Source: Cadophora sp. MPI-SDFR-AT-0126 | Lineage: Eukaryota > Ascomycota > Leotiomycetes > Helotiales > Ploettnerulaceae | Length of the DNA stretch: 64,000 nucleotides | NCBI GenBank assembly: GCA_020747065.1 | Contig: JAGMVK010000014.1 | Span: 1,054,001 to 1,118,000, forward strand | Reading direction: 5' to 3' | Shown: positions 46,511 through 57,913 of the stretch, piece after piece | How positions within the stretch are numbered: the first letter of the stretch is position 1 | Layout: every line of letters begins with the position of its first letter | Position numbers and translations under genes: made by a program | The notes under the pieces: model-generated | Databases searched by the model: none | What the model was told of the DNA's origin: nothing | What the model saw: the letters and a program-made list of their open reading frames with translations, nothing else

Positions 46511-49500
46511 ATGGCCGGACCAGCCTCCTCTTCCATGTTCACCCGTCTTGCGAACGCATACAGACTGCTGTCGCTTCGGAGCGATATTGATAACATCATA
46601 CTGGAGCTGCTGGGGCAGTTCTCGCTGGAGAAGATATACTGCGACGGAGATAAAGACACGTACCAGAACCTGGTCATCACGCTACTGGCGCAATTGAACA
46701 CGATCTTCAATGTGCAGAGACTCTCGCTGCCATCGGAGACCCAACAAGTAGGATGGTATTTGGGCTTCCTCACGAGCTGGGAGGTGACATTACGAAGTAT
46801 AGAATTTGTACTGCAGGTGGTGGTTGAGGGAAGAGAGAGCTTGTGGGAAGCGCGGCTGCTAAGGGATAAATACCTGCCGGAGCTTTTACTTAACGCGCTA
46901 CGAGTTCTCATCTTACACCCTAAAGTACCTTCGAACCAAAAAGCCAAAGATCGACGAGACCGCTTTGCACGCATTCACAGGTCATTAGAACGTGTTTTTG
47001 ACAGTTATCCGGGCCCCGAATCATTCTTGCTGTTGATCTGCAAAGAGGTGACTGACTCGTTGCGAACTGAGCCAAATGGACTTGCTCTTCCCCCGCGCAT
47101 GAGGTCTGAGCTACCAAACTTGGCCTCAGAATTGGTAAAAATATATTCTCATATCTTATGATTGCTTAGCACAAGTCACTAACACTTTATCAATCAGTAC
47201 CCTCTCCCTGAATGCCTTTCGTCGCAGTACGTAGCCAACATCGTTCCTCAAGATGGCTTCCCTGGCAACTGGCTGGCACAATTCATGGCTCTCCGGGATG
47301 TGTCGCATTTCATTGTCGGAGCATCAGTTCAGTATGCGGTGAACAGAGAGACTCGGGATATGAGGCTTCAGTCCTCATCAGCTAGGACTCGAAGCGCGGT
47401 ATTACATGCGCTCGAGAACATTCGGATTCCCGCTCACTTATCGAAAGTGGACCTCGTTGCAAATTTCAGCGATACTTTTCGGATAATTCTCCCGGATACG
47501 CTGTCTTTGGCGAGAAGAGGTTCAACCGAAGGCTGCGCTGATGAGAACGATATCGATGCCATAGATGCGCTCTGTTCCAGGCTCAGTGATAGACAGGTTG
47601 TCAACAGAGTCAGTGACCGGGAGATGATGCACAGCGTGACAGAAGTGACGAGAAGTGTTGAGCTACTTGATGATCCGGGTGGCAAATCTAGAGCTGCTCG
47701 TCCAAAAGTCTTCGTGCTCAATTGTGAAGCTTGTCATATCGTTGGAGAGTCTCAATTGAAAGATTCGAATCGAGTGATATACACTGTAAGTCACCCCTGT
47801 CAAAGCCGGATGGAATCGATTTTTTGGATTTGACATCCTCTTAAGGGGAGAAAAAGGAGCTAACACTCCCGACAGCCTAGCTCAAGAGATACAGCAGAGG
47901 TTCTACTGCCGCCAAAATCAAGATGCCTTGTTTGTGGAGATGAGATCACCATGATGCGGGAGGTAACTTTTGCGAGAGATACATGGGAGTTGCTCAAGCC
48001 TCTCGAGTCAAACGCGGACACCATCAATGTTGAAAGACATCTACCTACGCAATTCCAAATGAATGCTCCAAAAGTTGAGACCGGAATGCCATTCCATCCT
48101 GGATATGCAAACATGCTTCGAGAAGGCAGGCATCAGTCCTACGAGCCAGAATCATCCTCTCATCCCCCATCCCACATCCAAATACCAGATCCGAGATTTG
48201 CAGACAGATCTCGATCTATGCCTACTGCATTCCCGATGTCACCCAATTCCCCAGGATTAGGAAAGAGAGTGGAAGTACAGCGAGCTGACCTCACGCCATC
48301 CGAGGAATTGACTTCCAGTGATGGGGCAAATTATTTCGACACTCCCGGGACATCAGATCCTGCACAGAAATCTCCATCAAATATTGGGGATGTGATATCA
48401 CCTCTTTCACCAGGTTTGACCCCTCAAACAGGCAGCCAATCCCGACTGCAATCAATATCAACAATGTCTTTCGATCCCGAGCCATTACAGAAGAGTCGAA
48501 CACTTCCATCTGTTCCTCCACCTGAGAAGGGCAGGTCGAGATGGAGGTCAAAACTAACTTCGTCCAGAAAGGAGTCATCCAAAACATCTGGAGACTCAAG
48601 TTCACTATCATCAACCACTCTAGAATCCCAGAAACTGGAGGAGATATCCTTGAAAAATCTAGTCAGCTCCTCCAAAATATCTCGCGGAAAGAGTGGCAAA
48701 AATATCAACGTCGCAATATCGCAGAACTCACCCTATGTCCTCTTCTGGACACAAGCATCGATAAACATATGGGATGTCGGGGCCTCGTCCCCGATCCTTG
48801 GTAGAGCGGTTTTGACGGAGAGTAACTGCGTCTTGGCAGCTGTCACGAAAGTTCATTTGGCGTATATTATTGGGACGAGAGACCAGAAACTCACCGTAAG
48901 ACACTCATGAGGCCATCATTGATCCAATTAACAAAATCGTAGCTACGAATCGTGAACCTGATTCAACCCTCGGTACCTATGATCGAGTACCGCATGCCAT
49001 CATCACCCTGGTGCCACAGTATCTGCATCGATCCGAAAGAAAACCATGTGGTCGTAGGTTTCGATAACTCCACAGTCCGCTTCTTCAATACCGTCAAATT
49101 CGAAGAGCCGCGTGAGGAACGGCTGCATATCCGCAATCACAGAGACTGCAGACAATGTCCACCAATCGACACCCTGTCTTTTTCAAGCGATGGCTTGGTC
49201 CTCATAGCCAGCACGCGAAGTCCCAAAAATGGCATGATACAGATTTACGCGTGGCGATTCCCCTTTGAGGAATCGCAGGAACTTGCTACGTGCAGATACC
49301 AGGTCCCCTTGCATGAATCAGAAGATAATGGTGTGTCCTCGGCTATATTCCGTTCAGGTGTTGGTGGCGAGGAGAATCTGATTTGTATCTCAACATGGAC
49401 GCAATCTGGTGTCCCAGTTCTGGTGCAACCACAAGGCGGCCACCGAAGCGAGATCAGATCAGAATCATCGACTCATCAGGGCAAGCTCGGGAATCGGATT

Positions 49501-49995
49501 CAGTGCGCGGCATTCTCTCCGACTGGTGGGGAGTTGGCCCTTGTCAATGATAAGGGCCATTTGTATCACATTTCAAATTTGAATGCCAGTCCCATGGAAG
49601 TGAAGAGAATTGCCACGTCAAAGGAGCTTACAACAAGATCGGACGCGTTTGCCATGACTTTCATGAAGTTGCCGGATGAGGAGGCGATTGTTATGGCTTG
49701 GGCGGATTCTTCGAAGGCAGTGGGGTATGTAAAGAAAGTGCCACTTCGGTACAGTGTAAGTCAAGTGCTTCATCTAAATTTTTTCAAACTGTAATTTGAT
49801 GCTGATATATCGTCACAGGATACGCTCAATACGCCCATGCCCATGACACCCTCCACGCCTGGATTCCTCCATTCACCACGCTACGAACTCCCCAGCGAGG
49901 GAAGAGAGATACCAAAACCGCCCGTCGAGCTCAACGTGACGGAAGTTCCTGCGCCTCTGAACATCGTCAAAGGGTACCCGAGGGAGAAATCATAA
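46511..49995 (+). CDS. large protein with C-terminal WD40/beta-propeller-like region
   Basis: Five exons (46511-47134, 47198-47785, 47876-48895, 48943-49755, 49819-49995) sum to 3222 nt, giving 1073 residues; every intron is phase 0. The N-terminal 200 residues are helical (SDIDNIILELLGQFSLEKIY). A pair of Cys motifs (NCEACHIVG and CLVCGDE), about residues 380-425, could bind a metal. Residues 470-610 are Ser/Pro-rich and disordered. The C-terminal 400 residues have repeat-like beta blades: HSICIDPKENHVVVGFDNST, then IDTLSFSSDGLVLIASTRS and IQCAAFSPTGGELALVNDKG. This looks like a degenerate WD40 propeller, which usually serves as a scaffold in a complex. No known complex is identified. Upstream in-frame sequence from 46289 lacks an ATG. 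Confidence 0.85.
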
Positions 49996-50996
49996 CCGAG
50001 ATTGGGGATGATTGCAAGTATCTGGGTTTCGCTTGTGGGAATCTAGACCACAAGAAGAACATAGATCTGGTTGGAGGGTAATAGGGTTATGAGCGTTGTT
50101 GCAGTGTTTACAGTCTATACACTTTGGAATTGGACAATGATAACGTGTTTGGAATCTGGCATTTCGATGGAGTTAGAAAATGGTGAACATTGATTGGGAC
50201 ACATGGGCTAGGCATAGCGGTTACCAGGGATACCCATAACGAACTAGAATTCAAATGTAATGAACGTGAACGTTATTCCAGTCTTCTTCGAAATCCTACT
50301 AGAACTCGGTGAGATCGTCGATCTCGTTTGGTGTAACGATATGCTCGTGAGGGGCAGTTGCACAAGTCGGCGAATTCGGCGATATGCCCTGACATGGTAG
50401 GACAGCGCTTGTGGCATCAAGAAAACTTTCTCGAAACTCTCCGAGACCAGATGAGCTCAAGTCTGGACCTATTCAGGCTCAGCCTATCTACGGTCAGACC
50501 TGGCTCGATTTCGAGAAGCAAAAGCCACTTGTTTTCGAAAAAGGTCCAGTACCAAAAACGTATGTACATCTCTCTTAGATTTGTCTCAGAGACCGTTCAA
50601 CTCTGTCCAATCCCGACTCTAGGCGCACACCGTACTTTCGAGGCATTTTGAGTACTTTGTTCATCTTCAAGATGCAATGAGTATATGCGGTATGACTAAA
50701 GGCTGCATATACTCCGCACTCAACTTCTCCTTGATGTCCATTCCGAGGACCTGACCATCTGTTAAGCGAGCCCCGGCCCCCGAACCCCCACTGTTGAGAC
50801 CTCACTTCATGATAAGCCTCTCCAAAGCTCCTTTCTCGTTATATCAACCGTCACTATCAAATTTGAGTACCTTGCTCATACCACTTTCAAAATTGCGAGC
50901 CATAATTCGTGCTTTTGCCGCATCACAAATCCCAAAACCCACCACCACTTATCATCGTCTAACTTATTAATATCTCATCTTTGAACCTCATCAACA
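49996..50996. other. intergenic
   Basis: Holds the 3' flank of the 46511 gene and the 5' flank of the aminotransferase. Short frames near 50358-50805 overlap on both strands; none is protein-like. Confidence 0.5.
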
Positions 50997-52545
50997 ATGA
51001 CGCTCACCCGCTCCCCTCCCATTCCCTTCGGCCACCCCATGCGAACCACCTATTTCGAATTCGCACCAACCTACGTCCCCCTCAACCACGGCTCCTTCGG
51101 CACCCACCCCTCCCCCGTCCGGAAAGCCCACTATGACCTCCAATCCCGCGCCATCGCCCGGCCGGACACATTCATCAGCTTCGACACCTTCCCTCTCCTC
51201 GCCAAATCCCGATCCCTGATCTCGCCTCTGCTCGGAGTCTCTCCATCTGAGATAGTCTTTGTTCCGAACGCTACTACTGGCGTCAACACTGTGCTTCGAA
51301 ATGTGAAGTTTGAGGAAGGGGATGTGGTGGTGGTGTTTTCGACGATTTATCCGGCGTGTGAAAAGACGCTTGCTAGTATTGGGGAGATGATTAAGGGTGG
51401 GTTGAGGGTGGAGGAGGTGGAGTTGGTGTATCCGGTTGAGGATGAGGAGATCGTGAGGAGGTTTGAGGAAAAAATTGTGTGTTTGCAAGGGGGGGGAAAG
51501 AAGGTTAGATTAGCGATGTGTGATACGGTGTTGACTTTTCCGGGGGCGAGGTTTCCATGGGAGCGGTGCGTAGCAGTTTGTAAAGAGTTGGAGGTGTTGA
51601 GTTTGGTTGACGGGGCTCATGGAATTGGTGAGTTCCATTTCTGTCCCCCTCTAAAAGTATATATAAATCATTGAACTCTTTTGGACTCGGATTGTTTGGG
51701 ATTTGAGGTTCGAGAATGAAGTCTCGCTAACATGAAATAGGACTGATTGATCTCACACATCTCGACAAAGTCAGCCCAGACTTCTTTGTCAGTAACTGCC
51801 ACAAGTGAGCAAAATACTCTTATATCTTCAGTATCAAGAGACTAACTCCTATCAAAGATGGCTCTACACCCCCCGCTCCTGCGCCGTCCTCTACGTCCCA
51901 ACCAGAAACCAGCACCTAATCCACACCTCCATCCCCACCTCTCACGGCTACCAGTACCTTGACACCCCCGAAGACACCGGCGGCCGCTCCGCATTCACCT
52001 ACCTCTTCGAGTTCGTCGCCACAATGGACTACACTTCCTACCTCTGCATTCCCGCCGCTCTCGAGTTTCGCAACAGAGTCTGCGGCGGCGAGGAAGCGAT
52101 CCGAAAGTACTGCTTTGAGATTGCGAGGAAGGGCGGAGAGTGCGTGGCGGGCGTTTTGGGGACGAGTGTTATGACGACGGTGGGGGAAGAGATGAGGGGG
52201 TGTGCGTTTGCTAATGTGGAGTTGCCGTTTACTTTTCACAATGATAGTCAGCTTGATGGTACAGTGGAAGGAAGTGAAGGGGGGTTGAGATTAAGCGAAG
52301 CTGAGAAGATAGGGACGTGGATCAAAGTCACTGCTGCGAAGGAATTTGATACGTATCTACAGACTGCGGTCCATGTCAGGAAGTTATGGATTAGGTTCAG
52401 TGGGCAGATTTATCTCGAGGTGGCTGATTTTGAATGGGTTGCTCCGAGATTAAAGGGGCTTTGTGAGAGGGTGAAGAGCGGGGAGGTGAGTCAGGTTGAG
52501 AAGGAGAAGGCTGTGAAGGTTGATGAGTTTGTTGTTGAGGGGTGA
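50997..52545 (+). CDS. class V pyridoxal-phosphate aminotransferase (isopenicillin N epimerase-like)
   Basis: Three exons (50997-51627, 51741-51804, 51858-52545) give 460 residues, the normal length. Landmarks: YVPLNHGSFGTHP at residues 27-39, a cofactor-binding NATTGVN near 92-98, LVDGAHGIG with Asp205 that pairs with the pyridine nitrogen, and NCHKWLYTPRS with the Schiff-base Lys232. Lys232 is encoded across the second intron (AA|A). Fungal relatives act on sulfur amino acids or other small amino acids as lyases, desulfurases or epimerases (for example ergothioneine C-S lyase type); which reaction applies is not decidable from sequence. Cytosolic, as no targeting signal is seen. The neighbouring 46511 gene gives no clue. 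Confidence 0.9.
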
Positions 52546-52956
52546 GGAGAGATGTAAGAGGGATCTCCTCTGGCTTTTGGGAAAATGGACGAGGGGTGGG
52601 CTAATCGAGTCGAAATCCCGGCAAGAAGAGAAAGAGGTCTCTAGAATCATAGGACGCATAGAAATTCTCCTAAATGAGGATCTGTAAAAGATCGGTAGTG
52701 ATAATAATAGATGGAATAGCAGTTTTCTCCTTGACTTTGTCTTTGGCCATCAGACATGATGCTTCAATTAAAACCGGAACTCCATATTAGACCTCCTATG
52801 GAGTGCCAGGACCTTGAATTCGACCTTACTTGTGGCATTGTAGGCGTATCAAATACAATTGTAGAGCGGCGGAGCATTGTGCCAAGAGCCTCTTATCTTG
52901 AGAGACTCATCTTCAGGGACTTCGAGCAGAGGTGAAAGAAACCCTCAGAAATTCAA
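52546..52956. other. intergenic
   Basis: 3' flank of the aminotransferase gene; no gene seen. Confidence 0.5.
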
Positions 52957-53208
52957 ATGTTATCTCCGGGAAAATTCCGAGTCCGAAGAGACCTCCGTGA
53001 TACGAAATCCGACATTCTATGCAATTCTTCGAAATGCCCAAATCAACAAATGGAAATCGCAAACATCCAGAGAAAATGGTCGTTCACATATCAAGCAACC
53101 CTGTCAAGCTTCTGGCCTCTGGATCCGCTTCGAATAAGCGAGATTCGAGACATCGAAGAGGAACTGAGAGACAGAGGAAGGAAAGGAACAGTTCGTTTGA
53201 AGTCATGA
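52957..53208 (+). CDS. candidate small protein or 3' exon remnant
   Basis: From ATG at 52957 the frame encodes 83 residues. The last 50 codons look like real protein: IANIQRKWSFTYQATLSSFW, then PLDPLRISEIRDIEEELRDR, with a hydrophobic-aromatic block followed by a charged helix and a basic end. The first 30 codons are less convincing, and an in-frame stop lies just upstream, so this may be the tail of a decayed gene. No family recognised. Confidence 0.3.
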   Translation: MLSPGKFRVRRDLRDTKSDILCNSSKCPNQQMEIANIQRKWSFTYQATLSSFWPLDPLRISEIRDIEEELRDRGRKGTVRLKS

Positions 53209-53443
53209 AAATTTCTACCCGTTACAATACATCAAGTTGCCCAATCCACAGGCAACTCACTTGGGTATAATGATGCCCCGTCTCTCTCTTTCTTTATCTT
53301 CCTTGCCCCACATCAGAATCCAAGCAACCAGAAGCGAAGCGAAAACAACCAAAACATGTGAAGCGAAGCCCCCCACAAATATCAAGACAGTAAGGTAAAC
53401 ATGCGAATAATTCAGCGCAGGCGCAATAAGGATAGGGTGAGAT

Positions 53444-54398
53444 CTATGCCTTCCCATTAACCTCCTCTTTTTCCTCCTCGATGACCTCATCGTCCTCCTT
53501 CTTCCACTCCTCATCATGATGCATGATCACCGGTCTCCCCAATTTATCCGTACCCTGTGCCCACAAGCTCAGAATGCTGCCTCTGCGCTCCGCACCCACG
53601 GGTCCAGTGGAGCCTCTACTCCCTCTACTCCCTCTCGACTTTCTCCGCTCCTTCTTCTCGGTCTCGCCCGTCACGTCAACTGGTTTGACGAGCAGGAACT
53701 CGCCGTCGTCTTTGATCTCCTCGGGTTCCAGTCTCGCGAGCTTAGCTTTCATCTCCGCCAGTTCCTGCCTCAACTTCTTCACCTCCTCACTCGGATCCTC
53801 CTCCACAACAACAACCTTCTTCCCATGTATCCCCTCGACATCCTCCCCGTTCTCAACCTTCTCCAAATCGTCCTGCGCCTCGTCGCCGCTGTCATGCACC
53901 AGTATATCATTTCCATCTTTATCTTTGCCCGAGACCCAGACGGACAGCACGGAGCCGTGGCGGCCTTCCTTCTTCTTGGGCGATATGGGCATCTCGGCTT
54001 TGGACCACATGGATTGGCGGCGGCGCTCGCGGATGGCCCAGGATTCCTCGGGCATGGTGGTTTTGCTCCAGTCCTGGCGGTGCGCGGGGTCGTCTTTCAG
54101 TTCGGGGCCGTCGTCGGTGGAGAAGGTGGTGCCGTTTGTTGCGGAGGCGGAGGCGGAGGCAGAGCCGGAACCGCTGCCGCTGCCTGCTGTTGAGAGGCGG
54201 CCTGTAAAGATGGGGGATTAGAGAGGGTACTTGTTTGGATTGTGGAGAAGAAGAATGGGGATAGAGTCGAGAATTGACAGTGAGAGATGAAGGCCTGAAA
54301 GTCGTAATTCGGATTGAGGGGAGATAGACAATTGACTTACGCAATGTGTTAACATCGAATACCGGAGAGGTAGGACTGACGACTGTTGTGCCAGGCAT
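53444..54398 (-). CDS. conserved-style hypothetical protein with coiled coil
   Basis: Two exons (54398-54341, 54201-53444; donor GTAAGT, acceptor TTTACAG) give 271 residues, starting MPGTTVVSPTSPVFDVNTLR. After splicing comes a Gly/Ser/Ala low-complexity run, then ESWAIRERRRQSMWSKAEMP, two similar short modules, GRHGSVLSVWVSGKDKDGND and RRGSILSLWAQGTDKLGRPV, and between them a coiled coil SEEVKKLRQELAEMKAKLAR. The tail is acidic. The duplicated GS(V/I)LS(V/L)W modules suggest a repeated binding motif. Opposite-strand frames of over 200 codons at 53516-54221 are shadows. No family function known to me. Confidence 0.78.
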
Positions 54399-57300
54399 GA
54401 TGAGAATGAACTCTGTGTATATGGAGCTACTGTCCTCTACAAGTCTATTCCTTCGTTGAAAATCGAGTATATCCGTCTATATCTGATCACAGTCTGATCT
54501 GGGTCTTGCTCTTCAAATCGATGTTTGCTTTGACTTTGTTATCTTCTGTTTGTTTCCTTTGTCTCCCTGCGGAATGTTGTTGTTGATGATGATGCGGGGT
54601 CGTTTGTTGGTGTATGTCAAATCAAGGATAGATCTGGGAAAGGAAACCACGGGACCTACCCCTTATATACCTCGCACCAGTCCCAAGCCAGTCCAGCGCA
54701 GTCAGGTCTATCTATCGTCTTTAACGTAAGAACAAAAACGAGCAGATAGGACTGGATAGGATAGGTCAGGGCCATCCTACTTCCCCTCTCACTCGTACCG
54801 CCAGTCAGAGTCAGCTTCCGCCTCCTGCCCTACACATCCACATCCTTTCACTATCAAGGTAGCTCATCCCAGCACACACTAATACCGGGACTTGGACCGT
54901 AATCAGTTCTCCACTGGAGCAATACTCGCCTCTGCTGTGTTGGTGTGTTGATTGGTTCAAAAGTAAGGAACCCACAGGAAGGCATACTCCACTGCCGCCA
55001 AGTGTCAAACCAAAACCCACCATCCCCAGGAAACCCCGCAGATGCAGTCGGCTCTAAACCACAAGAGGGCCATCTGGGTACCACTCAATCGCCTTAACGT
55101 CATGAAGCTAAACATCTCGAACAGCATCTAAGCCACCACCGTGCACCGTCTAGCGCTTGTTCTTCCTGTCAACAGCTTGGGAGATGCTAGGAAGTTCGAG
55201 ATCCCCGACCAGTGAGATGGAGTTCTGGGAGATGCGAACTGCGAGGAGAGTTTGGAGGTGCTGCATGGTGTATCATGCCCAGACGGACTCGCCGTTGAAT
55301 TGGAGATATGCTTTTTACTTGGGTCAATGTTCAGCATGCATTGTATGTATGAATTTGCTTCTTCGCTCATTTGCAGAGCATGAATGATGGAGTATTGCAG
55401 ATAGTGACAGAGAGAGCAGTTCATCATGTCTACCATGAATCAGACTTTTATCTCGCTGATTTATTCTGTGATATCCCTCCATTTCTCACCTCGAGAGTAC
55501 TTCTTTCTAGTTGCCTCTGAAATGTTCCTTGCTTTGCGATGAGACATGACATCTTTTGTTCATGTTCTGCGTCTGCGTCTGACGAGCGCGGGGTCCGATC
55601 TGCATTCCATCATTCAGGCCCCACCACACCTAATTGGCCCAACTCCAGGCTTATCTTTCCATCTGCTGCACGCGTAGCTTGGCATCTTGTGCATTTGCAG
55701 GCGAGCCGTGTGCTGGGCATGGGCATCTGTTTCTGGGCATGCAGAGTCGCCCAGGAAGCTTGGAATGTTTTGATTTGACAGTACGTGGAGCATCGCAGTG
55801 CATTTCGTTCGTCTGGAGTTTGCGAGTGCTGCATGTGATGGGTTGATAGGCGTTGATAGAGTGCTTGGCGAATCGTCATGGAGGACGCGGTTGACGAAAG
55901 ACGGAGGGGGGTTGCATTCTGTGGTACATTATCTGAATCGGAGCCTTTTGTTTGATGGCTGATGATGAGCTGATGGTTGTTTGCGGCACAGAAGACAAGC
56001 GAAGGGTGCATGCAGACAGACGGAAGAGAGAAATTTGGTTGCGTCACGCTGCTGCGAAAATCCCCCTTCCCCTGAGATTCATGTGTATGATGACGAGAGA
56101 GTGATCATCGCCATCTATTTCGTATGACAGCTGCTGCATACTTTCTGCATCACCGTGCAATACTTTCTCTACCCAAACGAGGAAATTCCTCAACAGGTGC
56201 CCGATCTGATAGGTCGTACGATAAGTAAACTCGAGGCTGAGGCATGAATGAAGAAGAAAGGGAAACTAAAAGTGAAAGTAAATAGGATAGCGGGGTAGAT
56301 GTGTGACTACTGATCCTCTCGCCTGCTTTAGGTAAGAACTTCATGAAGGGCCCTCGTACCCTTCCCCCAGTCAAAGCCAAACTCTCGGTCACACCATGCC
56401 AATCCACCTAGAGTCTAGATCCAGACCCCATCATGCGTCTCTGAATCAATGTTGAATGAAACTCAATCGGCGCCGCAAGTTGTCGGTCAGGTCGGATTCT
56501 AGGACTTGCGGTGCAGTGGAAATCGAGTCGAGTTGACGTCCATAGTCAATTCAAATCGCGAGAATGAGCCCGTGAGAGTCTGGTTGGTTACCACTCCTTT
56601 CCTTTTCTTCCGCACCGTGTCGTCCGTTCGGAGGCCTAGATTTCAAATCCCACCTCCCGCGAAAAAAGCAGCGATAAACGCCACAGAAAACGCCTCGATG
56701 TAAACACGCCTGCCATCTTATGCACCTCAGGGTCCATATCCCGTAGCGCGGCGTATGGAGTGGCGAGTTGAGTAGATTATCCTGCATGGGAGATGGTGAT
56801 TGGTCGCTTTGGTGGTCATTGTTTTTGTGTAAGACTTCGACCTGATGGAGTGATAGCGGGGCTCCTTTGAGTGAGGTGAGACGACATGTGAAAGAAATGA
56901 GGGGTGATACTGTATGATGTGATGACTGGCGATAGGTGATTCGAGGAATCGAGACATGAAGACACCGATAAGATAATCTCCCACATTGTGCTTCTTCTGA
57001 TATATCAACAAGTGCGATAGGATTCGAGGTACTCATGGACGAAACAGATACAACATCAAAGTCCAAAGCTCCTTTCCTGTCGTATCACTCATGTCAGCTT
57101 ACACTCACCATCCGAACAATACTTTTCTCCCTCTTCAAACGTCGCTGACTCGCAATGCCATTCGAGTGAAACAAGTGTCAAGTCCACGACTTCCTGCCTC
57201 CCACACACGGAGAAGAACAAGGACAACGCGTTTCCAACTCGATCGTTTTGTCTGGCGGGGTAGCATGGAGCTTGATTGATAATGCCGTACGATATTCGCC

Positions 57301-57913
57301 GGATGCAATAAGGTCAATCAGCTCGACATGCCAACGAGCGCTTACCATCGTCGAGGTGACAACTCTCGTCTAACGTCCACAAACCGAGTCGACTCCCACC
57401 TCAGATAAACACACCCAGCGTTGCAGAACTGACTATGACGGTGGAGTAGCATCCGCAAATCGGATCAAAACCAACGACCTGATCCGAAGTTCAAAGCTCA
57501 GTCAAGCACCCACACCTCTCTTTGACGCCTTCTCTTCCCTTTATCGACCTCTACAATATTTGAAAGAAGCAGAAATGAAGCGAGTGGAAAGGACGAATCA
57601 TATTCTGTAGGGCAATACTACTTCAGATGTAGAGCAGAAACTAGGCGAAGACTGGGATGTAAATGAAAACGCATTTGGAAACTGAAGCATTGGAGACGCC
57701 CGTGTCCATCCCCAGCTGAGAATCTGGAAGTGACCAATGGGATCTGGAAAGAAGTCGGGCAGTACACCACTAGGCGTGGCAACATTGCAATCCATGGTCT
57801 GAAATACCTCAACCTTGCCCTTGAACTCTAAATGATACCTGTGACTCCTGACTACTTCCATCTCCTCGCTTACCGTGCGACATCCAGCACATGTTCTCCT
57901 CCAATTCTTCCAA
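54399..57913. other. gene-poor stretch, 3.5 kb
   Basis: No gene I can support. Frames up to 171 codons occur (for example 56551-57066, minus) but have no protein-like composition or splice partners. The left end is the promoter of the 54398 gene; a pyrimidine-rich leader with GATGATGATG lies near 54585. Confidence 0.5.

Noticed and set aside
53516..54221. Two long plus-strand frames (over 220 codons)
   Set aside because: They are GC-rich mirror frames of the well-supported minus-strand gene at 53444-54398.
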